Notes under the pieces: model-generated
Seen by the model: the letters and a program-made list of their open reading frames with translations, nothing else
Told to the model about the DNA's origin: nothing
Database searches by the model: none
NCBI GenBank assembly: GCA_028865235.1
Contig: CP114561.1
Coordinates: forward strand, 1,508,001-1,572,000
Reading direction: 5' to 3'
From: Candidatus Manganitrophus sp.
GTDB lineage: Bacteria > Nitrospirota > Nitrospiria > SBBL01 > Manganitrophaceae
DNA length: 64,000 nt
In this document: positions 43,918 through 51,673 of the stretch, piece after piece
How the letters are laid out: each line of letters starts with the position of its first letter
How positions within the stretch are numbered: position 1 is the stretch's first letter
Position numbers and translations under genes: made by a program

Positions 43918-45021
43918 TTATTCCGCTTCTTCAGTATATTCATCAAGCACCGTATCTGAAAGGTGCGAAAGGTGCCGCTCCTTCGCTAACTCGCGAAGAC
44001 TATCGTATGAGAGGTAAGTGCAGCTCTCAGCCAGCGGACCTTTTTCAAGAAGTGAAAATACCGGGCGCCGAATTTCCTGAAACACCTTCTCACGCTTCGC
44101 TTCCGGAGCGACAATGTGGAGTTTAATATCCATGTTAGGCTGGAGCGCCAAAAGGTCTGCCATTCGAAGAATTCCCGAGTATACGGAAGTGGTGTGCTCC
44201 ACTTCGAATGCCCGGACAATAGAACGGCCTCGGAGCCATAGGACATCGATCTGCTCGATGGTGCGAAGCGTTGTGTCATCGTAGTTCAGGGGAAGGCGAT
44301 CAAGTAAGCTGTCGGATTCGTTTTTCCATCCCTTCAGGACTCCCGCACGATCGGCACGCGGAATCCAAATCGACATCCCCATCTGCGCTCCTATTGATGC
44401 GATCAATGCCTGAATGCGAAGAGATTCACGGATTTCTTCTGCCGGGATGACTTCTGCCGTTTCGAGAGCACCAGAATCTTCGGGAACAGAAACGGTAACG
44501 ACTTTGTCCGCTCGATTCACTTTGTGGGTCGCGAGCTTTCGCTTATCTTGTTCACTCAGGGGATAGGGTTTGGGAGAAGCCACCTGGGCCATAAGTATCT
44601 TAGATAGAAATTGACCATCCGAATCGTCGAGCCGGACGAGGCTGCCTCGAACCTTCCCAGTCCAACTCAGAGAATCTTTATTTAAATCCCGTGTAAATGA
44701 TAGGCCGGTCCAGATGACGTTCTCGTGGATGGAAATGCCTTTATCAATATCAAGCCACACGGTGGGCCGAACTCGAAATCGGACCACAAAAGGGTCATTT
44801 TCCGGAACGAATATCGGTTTGTTATCGATGAATGGGCCTTCGATTACTTCCAATAGCCCGAACCAGCGAGACAACCGCGTGAGGTAACAAATGAAGACAT
44901 CGCCGGGCTTGATTCTTTCGGCCATGTTTTTATGTCGTAGACGGAATCCGGAGATATCGCGGGACGATGCAGCGAAAGCCGCATAGGTTTCTGGAGAGAA
45001 CAGGTCTATAAAGTAGGACAT
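43918..45021 (-). CDS. EVE-domain protein with PD-(D/E)XK-like C-terminus
   Basis: 367 residues from ATG 45021. N-terminal EVE-like (PUA/YTH-related) domain: YFIDLFSPETYAAF, MAERIKPGDVFICYLTRLS, FGLLEVIEGPF, then VIWTGLSFTRDL. EVE domains read modified bases. The C-terminus has EQIDVLWLRGRSIVRAFEVE and HTTSVYSGILRMADLL: an Asp and an acidic pair in strand spacing typical of PD-(D/E)XK nucleases, a pattern seen in uncharacterised defence proteins. So it could be a modification-dependent nuclease. This is inference; the active-site lysine is not clear. A+T-richer than flanking genes. Confidence 0.55.
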   Translation of the reverse strand: MSYFIDLFSPETYAAFAASSRDISGFRLRHKNMAERIKPGDVFICYLTRLSRWFGLLEVIEGPFIDNKPIFVPENDPFVVRFRVRPTVWLDIDKGISIHENVIWTGLSFTRDLNKDSLSWTGKVRGSLVRLDDSDGQFLSKILMAQVASPKPYPLSEQDKRKLATHKVNRADKVVTVSVPEDSGALETAEVIPAEEIRESLRIQALIASIGAQMGMSIWIPRADRAGVLKGWKNESDSLLDRLPLNYDDTTLRTIEQIDVLWLRGRSIVRAFEVEHTTSVYSGILRMADLLALQPNMDIKLHIVAPEAKREKVFQEIRRPVFSLLEKGPLAESCTYLSYDSLRELAKERHLSHLSDTVLDEYTEEAE

Positions 45022-45086
45022 GGGACTTTGGCATCTCCTAGAAGATGATCTGGTCGGATGGTGGAACACCCTTTGAGTTTCTATAA

Positions 45087-45115
45087 ATAGGGGCTGTCCC
45101 TATTTTTTATAGGAA
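45087..45115. repeat. Hairpin with AAATAGGG arms
   Basis: AAATAGGGG and CCCTATTT pair around a short loop and run into a T-rich stretch on the plus strand. It lies between the vsr operon and the EVE gene, and may separate the two transcripts or be a repeat fragment. Confidence 0.5.
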
Positions 45116-45124
45116 TGCGCAGAG

Positions 45125-45196
45125 TCATCGCTTTACCCGATCTCTGACGATGGCTACAGGGTCGCCGATGTCGATGTTCACATCAATGAATAGCAT
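45125..45196 (-). CDS. 23-residue frame overlapping the end of vsr
   Basis: ATG 45196 lies inside the last codons of vsr and reads LFIDVNIDIGDPVAIVRDRV, stopping at 45125. The start is close to the vsr stop in the manner of a coupled gene. It is too short to be a protein by itself, and may be the remains of a fourth gene of the operon. Confidence 0.3.
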   Translation of the reverse strand: MLFIDVNIDIGDPVAIVRDRVKR

Positions 45197-45641
45197 CCCG
45201 CCTCTTCCTCTGGGCTCCCGAGAGACACGCTAGGACGATCCGATTCACGACTCTGTCCTCCACCGGCAAGCACTCGTGCTCCCACACCCGGAAGACTCTC
45301 CAGCCTGCGGCCTTTATCCGCACGGTCTGGCGGCGATCGCGCTCTCTGTTCTCCTCCAGCTTCGGCAGCCAGTACTCCTGGTTGCTCTTCGGGAACGTGG
45401 CGTGCTTCGGGCAGCCGTGCCAGAAGCACCCGTCGACGAAGACCGCGACCCGCGGCCCTGGAAACACGATGTCCACGGCGACGCTCTCGACGCGGCGGTG
45501 CAGACGGAAGCGGAGCCCCTTTGTGTGAAGCGCGGAACGGAGCGCAAGTTCTGCGGACGAGTGCTTCCCGCGGACTCGGCTCATGAGCTCGGAGCGGGTA
45601 AGCGGACGCGTGAGAGCGACTCCGCCTTTCGGCTCCTTCAT
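45183..45641 (-). CDS. vsr: Vsr-type mismatch endonuclease
   Basis: 152 residues from ATG 45641, which overlaps the ATPase stop (ATGA). Vsr signatures: MSRVRGKHSSAELALRSALH, LHRRVESVAVDIVFPG (acidic residue), VAVFVDGCFWHGCPKH (active-site Asp and His) and VWEHECL. The zinc Cys/His set looks complete. Vsr nicks beside T:G mismatches that arise from 5-methylcytosine deamination at methyltransferase sites, and thus protects a Dcm-type site. In other R-M systems Vsr-like proteins act as restriction enzymes, which is possible here as no other nuclease is in the operon. Confidence 0.92.
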   Translation of the reverse strand: MKEPKGGVALTRPLTRSELMSRVRGKHSSAELALRSALHTKGLRFRLHRRVESVAVDIVFPGPRVAVFVDGCFWHGCPKHATFPKSNQEYWLPKLEENRERDRRQTVRIKAAGWRVFRVWEHECLPVEDRVVNRIVLACLSGAQRKRRDAIH

Positions 45642-47347
45642 CGCTTCTTCTTTCTGCCCAGCTTGTTCGGTGCAGATTGCTTCGGCTGGCCAGCTAGGAG
45701 CGTCCTGACCCTTCCCTTGATGTTCTCGTGAACGGACGTCAATTTGCTCTTCGCCTCCTCCGTTAGGAGCGCTGTGTGCGCGACCGCGTCCCTCATCGGC
45801 TTGTATTCTTTTGCGTCTCGCGCCAGGCACGCCTCCTTTATCGGGTCTTTCTTGTCCACAAGATTGGCGAGGAAGTCCATTGAGAGATAATGCGGGTCTT
45901 TGCCGATGCGACGGACTCGAATGCTAATGTTCCCCTTGTTCTTGTTGTCGGTCTCCGCCTTTTTCCACCTGCCGGCCTCCTCAATGGCTTCCTTCGACAA
46001 AGGCAGTTTCCTTTCCTTGATAAACTTCCTCACTAGGTTTTCCGAGATGAAGCATTCGGCGTAGGATTCGAAATTGAAGGCCGCGTCGGCGGCGAGTTCG
46101 TCGACCCATCCGCCGACCTTTCCGCGGTTCTTCTTCCCCTTTGACAGGCCGTATTCCTTCGATACCGCCCCGTACAGCCCGTGCGACGCCCGCTCCTTTT
46201 TGGTGAGGCGTTCATTGTCTGGATCCCCTTCCTCCCGGTGCTTGATGCGCCACCTGTCCCAATCCTCGACGATCTTGAGGATCCTTTCCCGGAACTTAAC
46301 TAGGAACTGGCCGTACTTCGGATCGTCAGCGACGATCCCCTCGCGGCTGCTCGTGAAACGGTCTGTCCCGTCGTCGAGGGAGTCGAAATGGATTTGGCCG
46401 TATAGGTAGCTTTCGGCAACCCTCGCCGTGGGAATGTGCTTCAGTATGTCTCGCTCGCGCAGGCGCCCATTTACGAAAAGGTCGATTCCCACCCGTTCCT
46501 CGGTGGTCATGATCTTCAGGTCCCGGGGCTTCTCGACGGACGCGACAAAGCCCGTGACGGATGCAAGCTTCACGTGCTTTGTCTCGTGATCGCCGGGGCT
46601 TTTCGAGAAGCGGGCTCTCAATGAATCGACGTAGGGATCCCTGGTTTCGCCGACGATCCAGAGGAACTCCGTCTTTTGGGCGAGATCGTCAAGGTGCTTG
46701 TAGGTGATCTGCTCGTCGTCGAGGAATATGTTGAACGAGTCGTCCAATAGGGAGAACCGGAAGTAAAGGGCGATGATCTTGCTCAAGAAGTCGAAGCTGC
46801 CCCGGATCCCTTCTTTGACTCCTTCAAAATAGATGATCGTTCCGTGCTTGTGCCCCTTGGTGAACCTGCGAAACGTCGAGGGTTTCCATTGTCCGAGGGG
46901 GCATTGCTTCGGCGTCAAATCCTCGGTGATGGCACGGTCGAGTTTGGAGTTGTCGATCACTCCACCTATGTACTTGGAGTCCTTGGTCTTCGAAATAACC
47001 ACGATCTTGTCGGCACAGGACAGCAAGGCGAGCTTTCCGATGCCCTTTCTTCCGATGAACGGCCTGCCGGAGGGTGATGCCTTCGCGCCGCTCTTTCTCT
47101 TCGAGTATCCGATTTTCAGGAACTTGTCCTGAAAATCAGCGGGAGTCATTCCGACGCCGTCGTCCTTGATGAAAAAGCTCCCCTTCTGCCGATCGACGTA
47201 GATTTTCACGTTCTTCGCGTCGGCGTCCCAAGAGTTAGAAATCGCCTCGCCGAGAACCGTCGCGAAGCTGCGATACAATTGCCGCCCCAAGTGGTTCAAG
47301 ACACTCAGCGATATCTCGAACGAGAACTGCGTATCCGGGTCGGTCAT
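45638..47347 (-). CDS. GHKL ATPase, MORC/MutL-like (R-M associated)
   Basis: 569 residues. GHKL ATP-binding: motif N in LGEAISNSWDAD (Glu34, Asn38, Asp41), G1 DDGVGM (62-67) and G2 GRKGIGK (99-105). A second domain with an S5-like fold follows (GIDLFVNGRLRERDILK) and then a long helical C-terminus. Near the end, MRDAVAHTALL contains RDAVAH, compatible with an Rx4H motif. This architecture is the prokaryotic MutL/MORC-related type known from R-M islands. It probably uses ATP to clamp DNA or link recognition to cleavage. Start overlaps the methyltransferase stop (ATGA). Confidence 0.85.
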   Translation of the reverse strand: MTDPDTQFSFEISLSVLNHLGRQLYRSFATVLGEAISNSWDADAKNVKIYVDRQKGSFFIKDDGVGMTPADFQDKFLKIGYSKRKSGAKASPSGRPFIGRKGIGKLALLSCADKIVVISKTKDSKYIGGVIDNSKLDRAITEDLTPKQCPLGQWKPSTFRRFTKGHKHGTIIYFEGVKEGIRGSFDFLSKIIALYFRFSLLDDSFNIFLDDEQITYKHLDDLAQKTEFLWIVGETRDPYVDSLRARFSKSPGDHETKHVKLASVTGFVASVEKPRDLKIMTTEERVGIDLFVNGRLRERDILKHIPTARVAESYLYGQIHFDSLDDGTDRFTSSREGIVADDPKYGQFLVKFRERILKIVEDWDRWRIKHREEGDPDNERLTKKERASHGLYGAVSKEYGLSKGKKNRGKVGGWVDELAADAAFNFESYAECFISENLVRKFIKERKLPLSKEAIEEAGRWKKAETDNKNKGNISIRVRRIGKDPHYLSMDFLANLVDKKDPIKEACLARDAKEYKPMRDAVAHTALLTEEAKSKLTSVHENIKGRVRTLLAGQPKQSAPNKLGRKKKR

Positions 47348-48456
47348 GGGAGTACTTTCTTGGTACTGGTTTCAGCTTCGACATGCGAGAGGAGCGCCTC
47401 TCCAAGAGCTCTCGCGAGCTTCGGAGGAACAGCGTTTCCGATCATCCGACCGACGGCCTTTCGATTGAGCTTCTCTTCGCGCGGCCAAAAGTCGTACGTG
47501 CGAGGGAAACTTTGAAGCAACGCCGCCTCCCTGAGCGTGATCGCTCGGTCCTGTTCGGGGTGGCCGAAGCGACCGTTGCCGATACCCGTGCAGAGCGTCG
47601 TCATCGTTGGTCCCGGTCTGTCCCACCACATTCGCCCGTAAATGGAGCCGTAGCTCTTGCCCGTGTGTCGCTGATGACATGCCAGGACGAGGCGGTCCGG
47701 CCAATGTTTCCTCGTGCCGCCGTCGCGAGGCGTTGCACGGATCCGTTCCAGATTCGTTCGAGATAACAGCGATGCCACGTGAAGGGGATCGCCGGGATCC
47801 GCTTCTCCGGAGGCCAGCGGTCGAAGAGTACCGATGGCCTGCCGGACGGTCCTCCATCGCGACGGGTTACGATAGCGCCCCTCGGGAAGCGCTATCTCGC
47901 CTAGACGGGACGCAAGCAGGACGAGGCGCCTGCGGGATTGGGGTATGCCGTAGTCTTCGCAGCGGACCACCTCAGCGGCCACGCTGTAGCCGCATTCTTT
48001 CAAGGTGCGGACGAAACGGATATAGACATCGCTGCCGCGCTCCTCCAGTTCCGGGACGTTTTCCATGGTCACCAGTTCGGGCAGGATCTTCCTGACGAAG
48101 CGACCGAAATTGTCCAGCAGATCCCAATCTTTGTGTTTGCCCGCACCGTTCGTCAGCTTCGAGAACGGTTGGCATGGAGCGCAGCCCGCGAGCAGACGGA
48201 TAGAGCCAGGACGAAACAGCTTCTGGATGCTCTGATAGTTCTTGCGTGCTACATCCCAACGAAGAAACTCGACACCTGGGTTGTTCGCCCGGAATGCGTA
48301 TTCCACCTGCTTGTCGATTTCGATTCCGGCTTCGACTCGGATTCCTGAAATCATCAGGCCATGGGTTAATCCTCCAGCACCGCAGAACAAATCGACTGCG
48401 CTGATGGGGCTGTTCTGTACGCGTTCGATAAGGTCGTTGCGGATGGCTTTCTTCAT
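47344..48456 (-). CDS. dcm: DNA 5-cytosine methyltransferase
   Basis: 370 residues with the ordered C5-methyltransferase motifs: I (AVDLFCGAGGLTHG), IV with the catalytic Cys (AGCAPCQPFS), VI (TMENVPEL), VIII (PQSRRRLVLLAS), the variable target-recognition region, IX (TLREAALLQSFP) and X (GNAVPPKLARALGEA). All key residues are present, so it should be active. The recognition site cannot be read from sequence. First gene of a three-gene operon with overlapping stop/start codons. Separated from the next gene by 229 bp containing a possible regulatory element. Confidence 0.95.
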   Translation of the reverse strand: MKKAIRNDLIERVQNSPISAVDLFCGAGGLTHGLMISGIRVEAGIEIDKQVEYAFRANNPGVEFLRWDVARKNYQSIQKLFRPGSIRLLAGCAPCQPFSKLTNGAGKHKDWDLLDNFGRFVRKILPELVTMENVPELEERGSDVYIRFVRTLKECGYSVAAEVVRCEDYGIPQSRRRLVLLASRLGEIALPEGRYRNPSRWRTVRQAIGTLRPLASGEADPGDPLHVASLLSRTNLERIRATPRDGGTRKHWPDRLVLACHQRHTGKSYGSIYGRMWWDRPGPTMTTLCTGIGNGRFGHPEQDRAITLREAALLQSFPRTYDFWPREEKLNRKAVGRMIGNAVPPKLARALGEALLSHVEAETSTKKVLP

Positions 48457-48521
48457 GGTGCATCCTCGCAGATCCTGCTGGGGGCAAGTCTTGAACTTTG
48501 ATATTTGGAAATAGTGCTCGA

Positions 48522-48570
48522 CTCTTGGTATTTCCCTGGGGGATGAGACGAATGGCTTACTATATCAAAT
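48522..48570. promoter_or_regulatory. Direct-repeat element, copy 1 (upstream of dcm)
   Basis: ctcttggtatttccctgggg, then ggatgagacgaatgg and an AT-rich stretch, at the distal part of the dcm upstream region. A close match lies at 49266, before the receiver gene. Confidence 0.5.
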
Positions 48571-48612
48571 CGGAGAAAAAGATCAACCGGAAAGTAGGTA
48601 GGATCAATGGTT

Positions 48613-48640
48613 CAATTAGGAATGAGGAATTAGGAATCAG
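48613..48640. repeat. AT-rich 'aattaggaat' repeat cluster
   Basis: caattaggaatgaggaatta, complement of the attcctaatt motif, downstream of the receiver gene. Confidence 0.6.
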
Positions 48641-48685
48641 TGAAGAAAGAAGCCATACCGAATAGACAGCAGGAACTTTAATCCA

Positions 48686-49255
48686 TCATGCCGTCGCGCG
48701 CTTCTTATTGAGCAAATGCGTCACCAGCTGATCGACCCGCTCCACCAGCCCATCCATGCCGGACGACGTTCCTTTGTTGACGTAGCTGGCGGGGGAAAAA
48801 ACACCGAGCTGTTTCTTTAAGGCTTCATCGGACTTTCGCGCGGAGAAGAAGAGGATCGGCGATTTGGCCACCTGATACTTCCCTTCGAGCGCCCGCATCA
48901 TCCGGGCCGCCGAGATGCCATCCATCACCGGCATCTCCAGATCGAGGATCACCATGTCGACCGGCTGATGCGCGGCCAATCGCGCATTGAAGAGGGCGAT
49001 AAACTCCTGCCCATTCCCCGCCGTCATCACCGTGTCGGCCAGCCCCTTGTCGACCAACATCCCCTTTAAGAGATCGTTGACGAAGGCGACATCGTCGACC
49101 GTGATGATGCACTTGGCGGTCTTGGCCGGAAGCGGCGTCGCCCCCAGGATGAACCCGCAGTAGATGCAGGTCAGCTCCTCATTGCCGTCGCGCGTGATCC
49201 GATTCCACGGAACATCCTCGCCGCAGCAGAGACAATATTTGGTTTCCTCTGCCAT
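48686..49255 (-). CDS. Zinc-ribbon receiver-domain response regulator
   Basis: 189 residues. An N-terminal ribbon (CLCCGEDVPWNRITRDGNEE to CIYCGF) with two CxxC pairs precedes a receiver: IITVDDVAFVNDLL, phospho-Asp in MVILDLEMPVMDG, ILFFSARKSDEAL for the Thr/Ser switch (here SA) and ASYVNKGTSSGMD for the Lys. No DNA-binding output domain follows. The ribbon might bind DNA, RNA or a protein partner. Probably a stand-alone phosphorelay regulator; no kinase is next to it. A near-identical upstream element precedes dcm. Confidence 0.85.
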   Translation of the reverse strand: MAEETKYCLCCGEDVPWNRITRDGNEELTCIYCGFILGATPLPAKTAKCIITVDDVAFVNDLLKGMLVDKGLADTVMTAGNGQEFIALFNARLAAHQPVDMVILDLEMPVMDGISAARMMRALEGKYQVAKSPILFFSARKSDEALKKQLGVFSPASYVNKGTSSGMDGLVERVDQLVTHLLNKKRATA

Positions 49256-49265
49256 GCAACCTCCG

Positions 49266-49312
49266 CTCCTGGTATTTTACTGGGGGATGAAACGCATGAT
49301 TTAAATATAACA
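49266..49312. promoter_or_regulatory. Direct-repeat element, copy 2 (upstream of receiver gene)
   Basis: ctcctggtattttactgggg, then ggatgaaacgcatga. It matches copy 1 at about 75-80% of positions, same orientation. Confidence 0.5.
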
Positions 49313-49413
49313 AAGAAGAGGAATCCGTCAATGGAATCTAAATGGGGGTAGTGGGTCAGTTTAAATTTTGTCATGCTCCCGAAAGCGGGCATCCAGAGGG
49401 TCTCAGTTCCTGG

Positions 49414-49433
49414 ATTCCCGCCTGCGCGGGAAT
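49414..49433. repeat. dRS3-like 20-nt inverted repeat
   Basis: ATTCCC, eight bases, GGGAAT: the consensus of the dRS3 repeat known from Neisseria, here in an intergenic gap. A chance match is possible. Confidence 0.6.
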
Positions 49434-49479
49434 GACGGCCAAAAAAGAGAGCACTTAAAACCAAACTGGCCCAGTACCC

Positions 49480-49660
49480 AATGGGGCTTCGCCCCAAGCC
49501 CCACCGTGGGGCCGTCTTGCCACAGCCCCTCCGGCTTCCCCAGGCAGCGGGGGGAAAGGCCCCCCCTGCTCCCCCGTTTTACGGTCAGAACTCGCACAAC
49601 CACGGAAGGACACCGATGGATTGTGCTTCAGACAGCTGACCTAATTTGGTAGGTGGAACG
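49480..49660 (-). mobile_element. MITE-like repeat, copy A5 (truncated, inverted)
   Basis: About 181 bp matching the right half of the family in reverse. It keeps one terminal hairpin (AATGGGGCTTCGCCCCAAG) and is degenerate inside. No ORF. Confidence 0.6.
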
Positions 49661-49777
49661 ATTTGATTTGTAGTGGGCCACTGCGTCCTCGCTCCACCCA
49701 TCCCCCAGTGGGTCCCTTGCGCTGCGGGCACAGAGGCCCACAGAACACAAAGCTTATTAAAACCAATAAAACAAAAT

Positions 49778-50079
49778 AGCAAAGAGCCTGCGCGTCGTGG
49801 GCGTTCTGTGCCCCGCATTCTCCTGCGTTTCTTCTGTCAGACGTATTATCGACTAAATCAGGTCACCATTGTTTGAAGCACAATCCACGGTGCTCTTCCG
49901 TGCGTTGTGCGAGTTGTGACCGTGGGGGGTGCTGGGGGGCGGCAGCCCCCGCTGCCCTGGGAATCCGAAGGGGGGTGGGCACGCACCCCCCGCGGCGGGG
50001 GGTGGGGCGAGGAGCCCCACGACTTTGATCTCGCAATTGATCCTTGCAGGTGGGAAGCTTGGGGCAACGCCCCATTCCA
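49778..50079 (+). mobile_element. MITE-like repeat, copy A3
   Basis: About 302 bp in the same sense as A1/A2, lacking the AT-rich left part, with the right end TTGGGGCAACGCCCCATTCCA intact. It lies just 3' of the DUF4124-like gene, facing A4 on the other side. Confidence 0.75.
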
Positions 50080-50086
50080 ACAGAAC

Positions 50087-51271
50087 CTACCTGCCCCGCA
50101 ACGATGGCCGAGGCACACTCGCGGAAGGGGGCTCTTGCGGCTCCTGCGGCACACGCGGCGCAAGCGGGGTCAGTGCAGAAGGGGGCGCGCTCGACCGGCC
50201 GCGCAAGCGCGGCGCCAGCGGCGTCAACGCGGTCTCTCCGACCGGCGGGGCAAGCGGCGTCATGGCGGAAGGAGGCATCGACCGGATCGTCGGACGGCCG
50301 GTGGAACGAGACCCTCCGCGAAGAGTTCGGTCGTGGCGGCGCGGGGGAGGAGGGAGATGGGGCGGATGGATGATCGGCGGCGGGAGGACGATCACCGGCG
50401 GACGACGGTCATGAAAAGGGGGAAAACATCGAACACCCGCCGATCGATGAAAGGATCGTTGTAAAACCGATCGGTGAAGCGGCGCTCGATGTAATGCCGG
50501 CGGAAAGCAAACCGATGGCCGTTGAAATGAAGATCGCGGTGGACTTCATGCAGGACATAAAACCCATGGCGCCGGGAACCCGACCAGAAAAACCCCTCCT
50601 CCACCGGAACCCAGACATAAAACGAAACGATCTGCGGCGGCGGGGGGCTGATGAGGACGAGCGGCGGGGCGTCGAGATAGGTCGAGGAGGCGGACCGGTC
50701 GGAAAGATCGGCCTCGGCGGGGATCGACACGTTCAGCAGCGCCGCCGTCGTATCGAACGCCAGAAGGGCCTCCTCCGGCGCGATCGAGATGGCCCCCGCT
50801 GCGCGGCGGAGACGGTCAATGTCCTCAGACGGCTCACCAGCGCCGGCGTGATCGGCGCCGAAAGCTCCCATCGTCCCAGACGCGGGGTCACCCGAATCCG
50901 CGTGAGAAGATCGGCCGCCTCCTCCGGGTCGGCATCTTCTTCCAACCCCAGCTCCCGCACCAGCTGCACGGCGAACGCCCCCTGTGTCACCTCCCCCGCT
51001 TCGACCTCAGCCGCGGGAAGAAACTCCTGAGAGGGAAGGGGTTGCGCTTTGGGTTGCGGCGGCAGGACTTGAGGCGCTTCCGCGGGGGGAGAGGGGGAAG
51101 GTCGGGCCAGACCTCGGGGGTGATCCCCTTCGGCACCTTGTCGCGCCGGTCGGTCGCATGAAGCACCCCCTCCGCATCCCGCCAGGAGTAAAGCACCGCC
51201 AGCGCCGGGCTCGAAAGGGCCGCGATCAATAGCAGCGATAAAATCGAACGGATGAAAAGTGGATAGGTCAT
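50087..51271 (-). CDS. Exported DUF4124-like protein with Pro-rich tail (three frameshifts)
   Basis: Begins with a signal peptide (ILSLLLIAALSSPALAVLYS) and a DUF4124-type domain (YSWRDAEGVLHATDRRDKVP). Repair at G6 51084-51089 gives LPPAEAPQVLPPQPKAQPLP, continuing with LPAAEVEAGEVTQGAFAVQL. C5 50793-50797 gives AAQRGAISIAPEEALLAF. A less certain one near 50385 gives VVPPVIVLPPPIIHPPHL. The middle part has FYNDPFIDRRVFDVFPLF. The C-terminal tail has three LTPLAP-type units. Envelope or secreted; function unknown. Bracketed by two inverted MITE-like copies (A3 and A4). Confidence 0.5.
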
Positions 51272-51318
51272 GGGTTTATTATAGTCTTAGAAAAGGGGGG
51301 AATCAATGAGGGAGCAAT

Positions 51319-51645
51319 GTCGTGGGGCTGCTCGCCCCACACCCCCGCCGCGGGGGGTGCGTGCCCACCCCCCTTCGAATTCCCAGGGCAGCGGGGGCTG
51401 CCGCCCCCCAGCACCCCCCATGGTCACAACTCGCACAACGCACGGAAGAGCACCGTGGATTGTGCTTCAAACAATGGTGACCTGATTTGGTAGATGAAAC
51501 GTCTGGACAGAAGAACGCAGGAGAATGGGGGGCACAGAACGCCCACGACGCGCAGACTCTTTGCTCTCGGATTCCTAATTCCTAATTTTCAGATTCCTAA
51601 TTATCTCACCCCCGCCGCGGGGGCTTGGGACAACGCCCCATTCCA
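51319..51645 (-). mobile_element. MITE-like repeat, copy A4 (inverted)
   Basis: About 327 bp, matching A2 in reverse, including the left terminal hairpin (GGAATGGGGCGTTGTCCCA in its own sense) and the AT-rich segment. It lacks the final 30 bases of the right end. Confidence 0.75.
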
Positions 51646-51673
51646 GTGGTAGCGGGTTTTTTAGATCGATTAT

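Noticed and set aside
38931..51645. Repeats as a CRISPR array
   Set aside because: The copies are about 300-370 bp, not regularly spaced, and have no short repeat-spacer unit. No cas gene is in the window.
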